Source: Polydactylus sextarius
Taxonomy: Eukaryota > Chordata > Actinopteri > Polynemidae
NCBI GenBank assembly: GCA_016801845.1
Contig: CM028911.1
Span: forward strand, 2,340,885 to 2,404,884
DNA: 64,000 nucleotides
Direction of reading: 5' to 3'
Positions 47,401-59,384 of the stretch are shown one piece after another; position 1 is the first letter of the stretch; the number at the start of each line of letters is the position of its first letter. The notes under the pieces were generated by a model. The model saw nothing but the letters and a program-made list of their open reading frames with translations. It searched no databases and was not told the DNA's origin. The translations under genes and the position numbers were made by a program.

Positions 47401-49273
47401 GGGGCCACCTAGGTGTTATTATGTCTCAGGTCTACTAGCCCCATAGCCCGAGACCTTTGTGTTCAGATTGTCAGGCCACTAGCCTCTCCAGATTTCCCTT
47501 CAGCAAGCACCTGTTTGTGAAAATTTCACCAACACCGCCCAATTTCGAGGTGGCACCAGTTAGCACTGGCTCAAGACGGTGTGAAAGCAATTAGCCCCGG
47601 CACACCTCGGTTAGCTCGGCTTTAGCCTGACAGTGTGAAACCGGCCCAAGAGTTGGTGGATTAGAAGATATTGTGCCCAGAAAAAACATCATATGGCAGA
47701 GCAGAGGTGAAAATGAATGTGCCCTCCCATGAGACTGTCCCTATCACATCCTATACTTGTACTATCTCAGCTCAGAGAGCTCTGGCCTTGGGGATTAATG
47801 GAGTTGCAGTCATCAGCTCCCGCTGATACTGTGTAGGACCAACGTCCACCTCCACATTTATGTCTACTACATTCACGCCTCTTCTCTTCAGGCCCATCCC
47901 ACCCCCTCTACTCTCAACCATTTTGCTTTTAAGCATTTATCAAAGTTATGCAAGAGTATACATACCTTTAATTCACTTATCTCTGCGATCCATTCTTTAA
48001 CAAAGTTATTCAACTTTCCAAGAACTGCAAGTCTGAAAGGAAATACAACTTTTAGCATGTGCTCCTTTCATAACCCACCTATTCAAACAATCACACAGAT
48101 ATTACAAAAGCATACATTAAATACATTACGCGCAATTGCAAATTCAGCAGTCTTGATGGTGAATTACAGAATGATCACAATGATATGAACACATAATAAA
48201 ATGCAGAACACAACAGTCTTACAATTAACGCTAATAGTATTACAAGTATTTATGCATACACCATTTGTAAGTGTAGTTACAACTGCTGCAATTAAAATCA
48301 CATACTCAAGATTACCACTGATTGCGTCATTTCAAACATAAACATATATATGTTCCTCACCTATGGTTCAATTCCTCTTCATCTTCAAACACCCCAAAAG
48401 GTTTCATAGCATCACATAGTTTCTTGGTGTACTGGTGGTCTATATCTCGTGGAGGTGCGAGGCTAATGGCAGAGGTGATGCCATAGTGTTTCTGAGGCTG
48501 CTGCCCACCAGGCATAGTGCTACGATAAAACACGACACACACGAAATGACAGTTACTTCAGAGCAATCCGAAACGATACTGCGTTAATTGTTTCATGTTA
48601 TAATTCCTCAAAGCTAATGTGAACGCATTTATCAGCGCAAAACAACTGTGCAACATGCTATCGTTTGCAGTGTGTGATCCTCTTCATTAGTTACCGCTAA
48701 CCCATGTGTAAAGACTTAGCTAAATGCTATGAAAGCAATGTGTTTAACTTGCATTACCTGAACAACACGCGCACCACGGCCTCTATAATAGCATACAATT
48801 CCAAAATATAAATGACGAATTTGCCAAAATTACATAAACGCATTTAAAACGTGTTACAATATTATCCAAGTTGGCGGCCAATGAACGTTAGCTAAGATGC
48901 TACAAACAGGCTGTAAGCGCTAACAAATTAGCTAAATTAGCAAGCTAGCAAACGCTAGCTGACTGCTACGGAAGGATCGGTTTAACTAATGACCCGCTTT
49001 CCTGTCATACCTGTTAAAGAGATGTCATTTTATCAAACAAGAGCAACGTGTAAAATCCTTTCATGTGATCGGACGCGTTTACACCATAGTTACACGACAA
49101 CAAAACAAGCGAGCTAGCCAAGAAACGTCGGCTGTGGGCCTTGTTTGGTTGTTGTGACAGTTTGGCTAACGTTAGCTTTTAGCCTATTCTTTAGGACTCT
49201 CTTAAACGCGAACAAAAACGTTGCTAAGTCGAAAATGTACCACATGCATGACTTACCTTGACATTTCTTTCAT
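33525..49273 (-). CDS. papolg: Poly(A) polymerase gamma, with extended C-terminus
   Basis: Twenty-four coding exons in continuous phase: 49257-49273, 48361-48519, 47966-48032, 46787-46868, 42355-42464, 41803-41856, 41329-41440, 40648-40737, 40307-40445, 40135-40207, 38549-38669, 38278-38362, 37669-37722, 37384-37503, 37041-37150, 36791-36912, 36542-36699, 36308-36408, 35745-35947, 35584-35661, 35432-35491, 35226-35329, 35034-35134, 33525-33700; about 831 residues. Start MKEMS, as in human PAPOLG. The nucleotidyltransferase core has FTFGSYRLGVHTKG then ADIDALCV (first two catalytic Asp) and GIEIDLLFARLA (third Asp). Central domain: WAKRRGIYSNMLGFLGGVSW and FFLVFSKWEWPNPV. RNA-binding domain: NPQSFPGSKE and SVNIDLTYDIQSFTDT. 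A Ser/Pro-rich tail with NLS-like KRPHSP clusters follows. The usual vertebrate end (VVKNSIKLALNR) lies in exon 22. Skipping that exon's donor gives about 740 residues, near human 736. Adds poly(A) tails to nuclear pre-mRNA. Introns hold repeats only; the largest (42465-46786) has no supported gene. Confidence 0.95.
35034..35134 (-). CDS. papolg: papolg exon 23, apparent duplicate of exon 18
   Basis: 101 nt, same length and phase as exon 18 (36308-36408). It encodes ITPPKPPVFEG...GMSIPVIGS, against VSPPKQIFVEG...GMSIPVIGS in exon 18. The 3' end and donor (atcggctcaa|gtgagtt) are nearly identical. It follows the exon encoding the usual protein end, so it belongs to a lineage-specific or alternative tail. 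Confidence 0.85.
36140..36182. repeat. Transposable-element terminus in papolg intron 18
   Basis: The string 'tactttatttatcccaccag' followed by 'ggaaatt' is the hallmark 3' end (tactttatt.atccc..ggaaatt) of abundant fish retroelements. A weaker relative occurs near 51700 in haao intron 2. Confidence 0.45.
38378..38406 (+). repeat. (CA)n microsatellite in papolg intron 11
   Basis: About 14 CA units immediately upstream of the exon 12 acceptor. Confidence 0.9.
41661..41676 (-). promoter_or_regulatory. CTCF consensus match in papolg intron 6
   Basis: The reverse complement CCAGTAGAGGGCGCTG fits the CTCF core CCASYAGRKGGCRS at every position. Fish retroelements often carry similar strings, so binding is only a possibility. 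Confidence 0.4.
47358..47645. mobile_element. MITE-like element with 16-bp terminal inverted repeats
   Basis: gccggtttcacactgt (47358-47373) and its exact reverse complement acagtgtgaaaccggc (47630-47645) bound 288 bp with no coding capacity, in the papolg intron between exons 3 and 4. Further outside, 'tctaatcca' and 'tggattaga' also form an inverted pair. No clear target-site duplication was found, so the superfamily is unassigned. Confidence 0.7.
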
Positions 49274-49720
49274 GACACTCTAGAAAGCTTGCTCTGTTTT
49301 TCAGCTGCAAACCCGTAAAAAACTAAGAGACACAGCAAGTGAAAATGATAACAGCCTCGACTTGATTACAACAATGGTCACTTTCCAGAGAGCAGTTCAA
49401 ACCTTCCCACTGAACCGGAATCACTTCTTGCGAGATAACGTACAAGTTCGTAACCTCGAGAGAATAGTCATATCTAACTCATTTACAAAACCGCACTGGG
49501 ATTTTGTTTGGTTGCTGGCAGCAAAAAAATATGCGTATAATCGCTCTTTAGCACTTTATTTTAATCAAAACTACAAATGTAACGGCGTTTGTCGCGGGAC
49601 GGCGTCTGCGCGCAGCACGAGCACGCTCGGCAGCAACCGTCGTCACTGAGAGGCCCCAGATCACGTGACCGCCGCCGAGGCCTCATGTAGCACACACAGC
49701 TAGCTGCAACATGTCACCCA
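49274..49720 (-). promoter_or_regulatory. papolg: papolg promoter, CpG-rich
   Basis: CpG-rich sequence around 49580-49680 upstream of the papolg ATG, including the palindromic E-box TCACGTGA (49661-49668) next to a GCCGCCG stretch. No TATA box. The first coding exon is only 17 nt, so most of the 5' UTR should lie here. Confidence 0.4.
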
Positions 49721-50866
49721 CACCTGCTACACACGGTGCGTCTGAAGGACAAGAAGCAAAACAGAAGACTTATCTAAGCATTCGTAACTGAGTAGTTTGT
49801 AAACAAGGTGGCATAAAAGATAAGGTTTGTTACTTTTACCAGTGGGTGCGTCGTCGGTTAAATTAATATAAGCTAATTTGGGCTGTTTTTCTTTTGTTAG
49901 CATGTTATGGTATATTTACATCCATAGGATTTAAAAGTTCATCCAGAAACGTTTATAACATGCAACTTCACCTGCTGTCTACGTTAATTTCATATTTATA
50001 TTACATTTGCTTGTAAATCAGTTTGTAAGTGTCACATAAAAAGTCAGCCTCAGTGATGATTTTTTTTAAAACTTTATTTTGAATTTTTTATACGAGCAAA
50101 TGAATTTAAAATGTATAAATTCGTTGTGCAAAATAAAATCTCAATGCCTGTAAAGTGTTGTGTTTATTAATGTGTTGTATGTTTATTCTCTTGTTGCTTT
50201 GTGTTAAATCAGTACAAGACTTGAAAATAAATATATAAATAATTGTTAGTTAATTATTAATTAATTAAGGTAGATAAAAGGAAACTTAGATAGAGAAGAT
50301 AGAGGTGTAAAGTTTTAGTGCCTAACAGTAAATCAATATGTTATGATAAGCCACAGATAGTCTTAACAATGACATCAAATGAAAAAGATGAAAAAACCTC
50401 CTTTAAACCTCCTTTGAACAGATGTCAATCTAGTTGATGTAAATGCCTGTGGGATCAATATATATTCAATGTTCTCTCACAAGATGGCATTCACTGGTAA
50501 TTTGTGAAAAAAAAAAAAAACAAGCCACTCTCACAGCTTTTACTTTCATTTCTAACAGTGAACAGTTTTCACTTTTTCTTTAAGGATTTGATGAAGTGGT
50601 GGATAAAAAAAAATAAAGGGGTCGCTGTGTTACATCAAATCAAACGTTGATCTGATCTGCAGAGTCACAGCAGGACACTATAATACCATGTCACTTGTTA
50701 AGAAAGTGAAGCAACCTTTCACCCGAGTAGAAAATCACGCCCCTCCCGACACCCACTTCTGCATTTTGGACTTTCAGAATGAGTCATATTGTTTAAACTA
50801 GTCAGAGTCGCAGACGGATCACAGCCTCTTTAACACTACAACACAGCTTCCTGTTAGTTTAACAAA
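49721..50866. other. Spacer between papolg and haao (divergent genes)
   Basis: About 1.1 kb, AT-rich, no ORF or recognised repeat. The final 150 bases before the haao ATG should contain its promoter and 5' UTR; no TATA box was identified with confidence. Confidence 0.4.
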
Positions 50867-53800
50867 ATGAGCAGCAGTTCTCTTCTTGTGAACGTGGAAG
50901 ACTGGATTGCAAAGAATCAAAATGCTTTTCTCCCACCAGTGTGCAACAAGCTAATGTGAGTAATATTCTTTCCATATTCACATTAACCACACAGTTATAA
51001 ACTGCTCCGCTTTGGGCTGCATGGTGTGATAATTCATATGACAGCTTCACAACAACAACAACAGATTAACACACATCCTGTCAGTTCACAGTATGCGGAT
51101 AGTTTTCTATTTGACTTCTACTGACTGTCTGAGGTCATACAGTGTGTTCATGATTGTCCTAACTTCCCCTCAGGCACTTTCTCCAACTGAACATAATGTT
51201 TGTTGGAGGCCCAAATACAAGGAAGGATTATCATATTGAGGAAGGGGAAGAGGTAAGAGATTAGCATTGATCAACTCATTGCAAATCAAAGGACATGAAA
51301 CTTGCTATTTTCTTGCTTTCACGTCTTTGTTAACTGTAAAATATTAACTACTCAGTCCCTCATGTAATAAATACCTCTTAAAAACATCACTATTCCCCCA
51401 CTGACCAGGGCAAACTCCAGCACAATGTTGCAATATTTGGCCAAGTCATTTTGGCCGCTTCCCAATACTAGCTGGTTAGCATAGTTTGATATGAAAAAAA
51501 AAAGATTTTGGTTTTGCTTTACAGCTGAACTGTACAGGTCATAGGTCACATTCAAGGTGGAAATGCCTGAAATTATTATTATTATTATCAATAATAATTA
51601 TTATTATCAATTATCAATAATAATAATAATAAACCATAAACATGCACTGATACTTACTGATAGATAGATGTACAGATAGATAGATATAAATACATAGACA
51701 ATAGACACTATAGTGGGAAATTATTGAAATTATTAATTAAGTTGAACTTTTTGAGTTTGATTTTTTTTTTTTGTCTTTTACTCCTTTTTTGAAACAGTTG
51801 TTCTATCAGCTCAAAGGAGACATGTGTCTGAAGGTGATTGAAAACGGCAAACACAAGGATGTGCACATCAGAGAAGGAGAGGTGAGCTCTAATCCTGTTT
51901 ATACAATATGTTCTTCTCTGCTGTATATTTTATGCAAAATATCAACTTTAAAGTAAATTCATACTGTCACCGCTCCTTTTTAAAAAACATAAATAAATTA
52001 ATAAAAATGAACAGGGCATACTGACACACACATTTATTTCTCTGATATTTCTTCCTCTGCAGATGTTCCTGCTGCCGGCTCGTATCCCTCACTCCCCACA
52101 GAGACAGGCCAACACTGTAGGACTGGTGGTGGAGAGGAGACGACTGCTGACCGAGACCGACTGCCTCAGGTTTACTTCTAGTCTATTCTGTTCTCTTCTC
52201 TTCTTTAAATTTTCTGTAAAACGTATGTTGTTGCTTTCAGGTACTATGTGGACAACACCACTGATATCCTGTTTGAGAGATGGTTTTACTGTGAGGATCT
52301 TGGAACCCAACTGGTGCCAGTAATTAAAGAGTAAGACCCGGTCCTCCTCTTAGTATCAGTGCTCTCTGTACATTTACAGTATACGTCAGTTGTCATTTGG
52401 TTACCTTTTGATTTGCAGGTTCATGGCATCAAAACAATGCAAAACAGGAAAACCTGATCCAAGTAAGCTGTTGTGAAATATTTTGTTTTCATCAGATACC
52501 AACACATCTAATAAATGTAAATGTTAAACGGGTGTAACGTTGTCTTTTGGTGAACAGATGAAGTCTTCAGAGAGCCTCCGTTCCAGATGAACACCATGAA
52601 CGTGATGTCACCCTTCTCCTTCAAAGACTGGCTGGACAAGCAGAGGGCGTCGTTGGCCAGCGGCAGGCCTGTCAACATGTTCGGAGCTCAGTTTGAAACA
52701 GAGGTACTTGGAACTAGGAGCAAAAATGAAAAGTATTTGCAGGTTTAAATCAGAATTTTAAATTAAGGTATAAAATATTTAGCTGCAAAATTACAGTATT
52801 ATATTGCCAATAATAGGAAAGTATTTCATACAACACCCAGACCCGGTAAAAGCTTATAATACAGTCATAATGATATAGTGATTATACCATTAAACCATTA
52901 AAATACTTAACTGTCAGCTGTGGTGAAAGAAAAAAAGACCACAAAGCACAAAGAAACAGCAGCTGGTGATTTTAGAGGAAGTGAGTAACAAATGAAATTT
53001 ATATGAATATATTTATTTTATACATTTTATAGTGGGTAACTAACAGGAACAAAGCTGCAGTTTTGGGGAAACATCAACAGTTTGTGCTACGGTTCATCTG
53101 ATCTGACCTTTCAAATAGTGATCTTTAAATAAAAGAATTAAAATAACAAGTACACAGTTCCTCAATGAACATTTACCTAAGCTACAGTTGATTCAGCTAC
53201 AACAGGCATGTTATTTTACTATTTTTCCTGCTTGTTTGAATGATAATAACATTTTTCCAAAGTTGTGCTGCAGGAACAATCATGTTATTCATCCAATATC
53301 CAGCATAGTTTTGTTTTCTGTAACTTACTAGCTCTTACTGGGATTTAAATATAAATTCAGAGGAAGAAAATTACAGTGTATTGTCATTACATGAGTCAGG
53401 TGTAGGAGTTTCAAAAACGATAATCTTAGTTTACATGGAAACATGGACTTTCTCCAAATATATAAACGTAAAAGGTCTACGTGGTGTTATTTATGTTATG
53501 TAATCAGACAGGAGTTTGCTGCTGGTTTCCTGGAAGTCTTCTCACTGACAGATTTATTCAAACCCTAAAGCAAAGGCTTTATTGTTAAAGCAAAACTGAA
53601 ACAAAAGCACGATCCAGGGAATTTTCCTGCCACTGGAAATTCCCTCTGACTGTTTTGCAGTAGAGGAGAAAATAAGCCAAAGAACGTGGAGTAAATATGT
53701 GCTGTAGGTGATTGTGAAACAGAAGAACAAATAAATAAAAATGCTGTAATACTGCTTCTTATATTGCCAACAGGCGGTGTTGTTTGGAACCGGGATGACA

Positions 53801-54218
53801 GAGACAACCACACCGCAAAGTGATGTGTGGATTTGGCAAATGGTATTTTGTATTCTCTCTATAGCTTCATGTGTCCCTGCAGTTCATCATCTTATTCCTT
53901 TCTCACTGATTTCGCTCTTTGTCTCTGTGTCTCAGGAAGGATCGTCGAGAATAACTATGAATGGACAGGAGTTTACTCTTTCTGCAGGATACAGTTTACT
54001 CATTCCTGAACAGAGCCAGTGAGTCGATATTAATAATTAATGACAAACTTATCCAGGCTGGATCCACCTTAGCAACGATCCTCATTTTCTCATGAAAATA
54101 ATTTATTATCACAATAAAGAAATTCATAAATTTCTTCTTCTACAGGTACCAGTGGCAGAGAGATGCCTCGACTGTTGCCCTGTTTGTGGTTCAAAATCCA
54201 GAGCGGAAGAGACCTTGA
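50867..54218 (+). CDS. haao: 3-hydroxyanthranilate 3,4-dioxygenase (last exon with apparent frameshift)
   Basis: Ten coding exons: 50867-50955, 51174-51252, 51798-51881, 52063-52169, 52241-52330, 52419-52462, 52558-52703, 53774-53842, 53936-54018, 54147-54218. The enzyme oxidises 3-hydroxyanthranilate to the aminocarboxymuconate semialdehyde that leads to quinolinate and NAD, in the cytosol. Cupin fold with all key residues by alignment to human: iron ligands His50, Glu56 and His94 (GGPNTRKDYHIEEGEE; RIPHSPQR) and substrate residues Arg46, Arg98 and Glu108. Phase is continuous to exon 10. There the family frame (VALFVVQNPERKRP, stop TGA 54216-54218) needs one more C after 'gttgcc' at 54180. 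As printed, the frame shifts and runs to TGA at 54286-54288, replacing about the last dozen residues with a different tail. This could be an assembly error in a short C run or a real mutation; the catalytic core is untouched. The coordinates use the conserved stop. Confidence 0.95.
53617..53644. promoter_or_regulatory. Paired kB-like sites in haao intron 7
   Basis: GGGAATTTTCC (53617-53627) and GGAAATTCCC (53635-53644) face each other across 7 bp, forming an imperfect inverted repeat. Both resemble Rel/NF-kB sites; function is unproven. Confidence 0.3.
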
Positions 54219-57024
54219 GCTTGATCTGGAAATTCACAAAGAAACACTAAATATACATTATTCTGTATATTATATACAGCACGTGTGATAATGTTGTGAT
54301 AATCATACAGTTATAAATGTTTAAGCTGAAGTTATGTGTTGATGAAAATTAGTAAGTATTAATAATAATAATAACAATACATTTTATTTGTAAAGCACCT
54401 CTCAAATCACTCAAGGACATTGTACATTATGGATAAAAACAGAGATAAAGATAAAAAAAATAGATTAAATGAAATTAATAATTCAAAAAAATGGAAATGG
54501 AAGATGAGAAATATACGTAGAAATAGGTTATGGGTCGTTGGCAAGTTTAAACAAATGAGTCTTGAGTTTGGACTTTGGATGGAGCTGGAGCTGAACAAGT
54601 ATGGGGGCGAGGTGATGAATGACCTTAAATGTGAACAGAAGGATTTTGAAAGTGACATGAATGAGACAGGGACCAGTGAAGTTCTTGAAGAACAGGAATG
54701 ACGTGATGAAAGGAGGGGGTCTCAGTAATTATGTGGGTGGCTGAGTTCTGGATCAGTTGGAGCTTATGGAGCGACTTCTGAAAGTCACAATAATAGGAAC
54801 AAGGAATGCACTTTGTTGTAGTTGCGTCATCTCCATTTTTCCAGTTGTAAAGGAAATTTACAACTGCTTAGTTTGATACACTGACACTAAAGCAGAGACC
54901 AAATAAACAAGACGATGGAAATCAAATACTGTTCTGAGGTTTCATCTAAGTCCATTAACTACTGAAACTTAGTTTACTTTCAATGCTGTTTGCAGCCAAT
55001 TTAGTCACATACTGTTGTTAATTCCTGAAAAACAAATTGATAAATTTGTCTAGAAATAGAACTGTTTAAATGTCTAAATGACAGGTGATATTTTTAACTA
55101 ACTTAATAACTACTGCAGAGGGTTGTGCAACTTTCACATGAATCCCTCCCACACAAGGTGTCTGGAAAACTGTGTTGTGACTTGACTGAGTTCATGGATG
55201 ACTCAGGCTTTTCCAGCTCTGTTTGCAGGATACATGACACAAAATTACAAATTAAACACTGACTCAATCCCTCGGTGTCTTCAGTATGTAAATGTGTCTA
55301 AAGTGTAGTGAATAGGGAGCAGCAACATTACACAGTGGTAAATGCTTCACTGTCCTTAATTTCTTTAGTATCAAATGAATCAAAATTGAAAAAAATGTTT
55401 ATTGTTAAAAAAAGCAACAAAAAGCTATCATAATCATAGAATCTTTAGATAAAACATAAATAATGTGCTGCTGCATTACTTTCAGTGAATCAGTGAAATC
55501 AGTTTTCAGTTTTAGTCATAATGTAACATCTTATCCCATGTTTTTCTGAATTGGGTTTGTTTGTCCATATATCAAATCCTGAGATTTTTTTTTTTTTTTT
55601 TTTTCGCTGCTAGGGTTGGTGCTATCAACCCCCTTGATTCAGTCATGACTGATCATAAGCAATGGTATATTTTGGAATGTGGTACACTGGTAAAATAATA
55701 ATTCCTTCTCTCTCTTAAAGGTGACAGAATCAAAAAACATTTTTTTACCTTGTCTTGAAATAAAAACTACTTGAAGTAAAAACTACTGACTGCTGTTCTT
55801 CAACTACTGTTACTGGACAGTAGTCCACCCACATTCAGCAACACGTGATAAGTGCTACAAATTCTTAACGTCTCCTTTTCATAGAAATTCCACTTTTAGA
55901 AATGTCTGCTAGAAAATGGGTCGCTTTCAAAAATGGTTGCTTGTGATGTAAAATTTATCTCACTGCCCCCCACTCTGATTCCATTCCCTCCCCTTCCTAA
56001 GCCGGCGAAGTTACATTCATTTGAGTGACAGTGAAGGCAGCCAGTCAGTGTCAAGTGCTTGTATTTCATAATGAGGTTGCCAGTTAAGCCCCAAAAGATG
56101 CCAAATAGGTGCAAAACCATGCTTTTAAAACCCCCCACACAAAAATAACTTTCTGTGAGAGGTTTTTAGGAAGCTTCTGAGGCATTACACATCCAACCAA
56201 AATTTTACTGTGTATATGTTACATCACAGAACAAGGATCAAAACCCCGTTCAACCATTCTATCACCTTTAAATGTCTTGTATTATATCTGTCCTATTCGG
56301 CCATAAATGCTCGAATGCATCTTTGTCATACACTGGATACATTTGATATGTTTTTTATAAAGCTGAACCATAGAGCACAGTAGATATTTAACTATAATAT
56401 TAACGTTAATATTTAGTAACATTCTCCAATGCATTAATTTTTACAGTGAATGTTCTCACTGAGTCAGAGGCAAAATTTCAACTTACAAATTCCTCTGTGT
56501 CTCAATTTCCCCAGTTTGCTCCAAATAACTGTGACACAGAACCAGTAACAATCCCTCCAGGATGTCCATCCTGTCATCTTCATGGTCTGTCTATCCTGAA
56601 ATTTCCTCTAGTGTTGATGAGGATGGATCACTCACAGATATTAGTATATCATCTGTATAAAGTGGCATTTAGTGAACTACCCCTTCCATTCCCTTTGTGT
56701 TATTATTTAATACCAATATTTGTAGTTAATAAAAACAGACTGAATCTTCTAAAACTAGCTTTCCTTTCACTTGTCCTTGTTATAAACTAGGCTAAAGTCA
56801 TATCTAACTGATTCTGAGAGTTTGGTTTTGATGTTCATGTCTAACTCTCAACAAGAAAGAAACTTGCATTGTTTTCCCAAAATGTTAAACTACTCTGGTG
56901 CTGTCACTTTTATAATAAACTTAATATTATCAAAATGTCAAAAACTCACAGTCAATTGATATATTAAAACTTTGTCCATGAACATTTTGGTTTTGGAAGC
57001 ACATTAATCCAGACTGATATCACT
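54219..57024. other. Spacer between haao and tmem229b-like gene (convergent 3' ends)
   Basis: Holds the haao 3' UTR (AATAAA at 54902-54907 is one candidate signal), a degraded interspersed repeat (54361-54840), a poly-T run near 55588-55604, and otherwise unremarkable AT-rich sequence. No further gene supported. Confidence 0.4.
54361..54840. mobile_element. Degraded interspersed repeat
   Basis: Starts with 'acattttatttgtaaagcac' (a common fish repeat start, attttatttatagagc) and includes 'gacagggaccagtgaagttc' and 'gctgagttctggatcagttg', wording shared by an abundant teleost element. Reading frames are broken. Family not assigned. Confidence 0.5.
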
Positions 57025-58845
57025 TCAGTTATGCAGTCTTATCCTCAGCGTGTTCCTGATCACATGTTGCTCTGCTATAAAGGCTGCCACAGCCCAGGGT
57101 AGTGCATATTCCAGAGTCACCAATCCTCCAAAGTTGTACCTGTGACCTGAGTAGTCCCAGGGACAGGCCCTCAGCAGCCTCAGCCCCACGCCCCAGGTGA
57201 ACTCCCATAAGTAGATGAACAGTGTGTATGCTGTGAGACGCACAAGTAGTGGCTGACGCTGAGCCAGCAACCACGCTCTCACTCTCTCCATGAGATAGAT
57301 TGCAGTTGCGTACATGGGCAGCGCCCACAAGCTGCTGTGGCCTGCCAACCTCCTATCTCTAGTGCTGCACCAGTCCCACATGGCCGTGAAGGCCACCTCA
57401 CACAGGCAGCCGTGCAGCGCATACACATAGAGACGAACCGGAGCAGAGAGAGGACGACTGTAGCTGCCGCTTCCATGTGATTCTGCTGGGCCTTCATGTT
57501 CAGCCCCTGTCACAAAGAAAGTCAAATCAAAGAACGTACACATTTGGAAAGTTTCATAAGACACAAAAATTTGGCAAAGTTGAATTTCATTTTATATTTT
57601 TAAAAAACAATTGCCACGGTGCATATGTAAAGACTATTTAGAGATCAGAGTGAGCTCAAAACATATGAACTCAGGTGAATTCTACTTCCCATTTTAATTA
57701 CAACCAGGAAAAGTTAACTGAAGTAATACTACAAGAAATGAGAAATGAGAAAAGAAAGAAATTCTTAAATGTAATTCTTATTATTTTGTAAAAAAAAAAA
57801 AATAGTTTAAAAAAGTTATTAATTAAAAATGTTTTTTTTATTTTATTTTATTTTTATACTGTGACCACAATCCAGACGTCCAGAATATATTTTTACGGCT
57901 CCAGAAAACAATAATGAAATTTGACATTTCCAGTGACAGAAAAAAAAACATAATGGAAAATAATTTAAAGTAATTTATCTATACAAATACTGGAAGTTCT
58001 ATTGACCTATAAATGAAGGAAAAAGACACTAATTATTTTCTAATTTAATATTTTCAAATTCATATATTAGTTGTTGCCTATTGTACTGTTTGTGTTACCC
58101 CTGGTAACACTGGTTTATAAGAAACAGGGTTATTTAATTAATTAGAATTTAATTATAATAACATTCAGAATTCAGAATTAATGCTTATCATGCTATTTTC
58201 TTGCAAAACCTATACTACTTTTACATAGGAAGAATCATCTCTCCTCCTACAGTATTCCCTGCTAATCTAATATCTGTTTCACATGGGTTTCATATTAGAC
58301 AGAATAGATTGATATTCAATTAATTTATTGACCGGTAATATAAATTAAGACCTAATATATATATATATATTTTTTTTAATTGGTGTTCTTCCATGTTGCA
58401 CATTGAGTCAGTGTGTGTAGAAACCAGTATCATCCCTTCCTCACAGGACAGACAGTGGAGTGTACGTGCTCTAATGTGGATTAACAGGCTAATAGCTGCT
58501 CTGAGCGAGTTAAAGGCTCAGGAAATCTCAAACAGGTTTTCAGTACACACCAGAGAATAGTTTGAGTTTTCAGAGTCCATCAATGAGATGATATTAATAA
58601 TTCTTTCTCCCCAAAGTGCAAAACAATCAACAATCAATGTTTCACAGTAGCTTTGAATCCAACTTTGTCATTTCACTGACTGCAGCTGAGATAAGAATGT
58701 AGTGACAATAAATGTCACATTAAGCTTTTAACTGTGTCATTCTTCAGTCATTACAACTAATGTTACCACACAGAAAGCAGCAATAACTCTCACCTTGGTC
58801 ATAATTACCCTGCTCTCTCTTTGTATTTAGTTTTCGCGTCTCCAT
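57025..58845 (-). CDS. tmem229b: Transmembrane protein 229B-like
   Basis: Two coding exons: 58794-58845 (ATG at 58845, METRKLNTKREQGNYDQ, donor ccaag|gtgag) and 57025-57506 (acceptor 'gtgacag', stop TGA at 57027-57025), joined in frame; about 177 residues. The core matches human TMEM229B (167 residues) along its length: RLYVYALHGCLCEVAFTAMW, SLWALPMYATAIYLMERV, YTLFIYLWEFTWGVGLRLL, ACPWDYSGH, LVTLEYALPWAVAAFIAEQ, VIRNTLRIRL. Four hydrophobic segments, so a multipass membrane protein; the family resembles bacterial CmpB-like permease proteins but has no established function. The closer match to 229B than 229A is by eye. The N-terminal exon is the weaker part of the model: it rests on phase and a good donor. 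The 1.3-kb intron is AT-rich with nothing else recognised. Confidence 0.88.
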
Positions 58846-58893
58846 CCCTGGGCAGCATATGGGTCTCTGTGCCTTTGTAATCCCTCCACTTCC

Positions 58894-58894
<1 letters not shown>

Positions 58895-58931
<37 letters not shown>

Positions 58932-59052
58932 ATCTTGGGCTAAACATTAATCTGCTCCATGTCATCAGAGTGAGACGGTGACTGAGACTCTGTCACAGGC
59001 ATTTGTGTGTGTGTATGTGTGTGTGTGTGTGTGTGTGTCTGTGTGTATGTGT
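58895..59052 (+). repeat. (GT)n microsatellites upstream of the tmem229b-like gene
   Basis: Two GT arrays (about 58899-58930 and 59006-59052) separated by about 75 unique bases, 50-200 bp upstream of the tmem229b-like ATG. Confidence 0.9.
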
Positions 59053-59384
59053 GCACGTGTGCATCCAGGTGCAGTGCCAATAGTAGCATTGATTCCACAG
59101 TGACTGTGTGAATGTTAATTTTTAAGCATACAGTTAATGTGCAAATAAGTATATTGATGTGATGTGTGCAAGCTTTACAATGTCCATGTCACACAGAAGG
59201 GTAGGATGGGGAGGAAGTGGGGGTTATCAGTGAACCATATTTACCGGGTATGTTCACATATATATTTACATATTCATTGATTGATAGAAGTGTTGCATTC
59301 CAACAAGACCTATTTAAAAATGTGAAACATATCTGGGTCATGTTTAACTCACCTACCAAACTACAGTAGTATCCTAAGGTTTGG

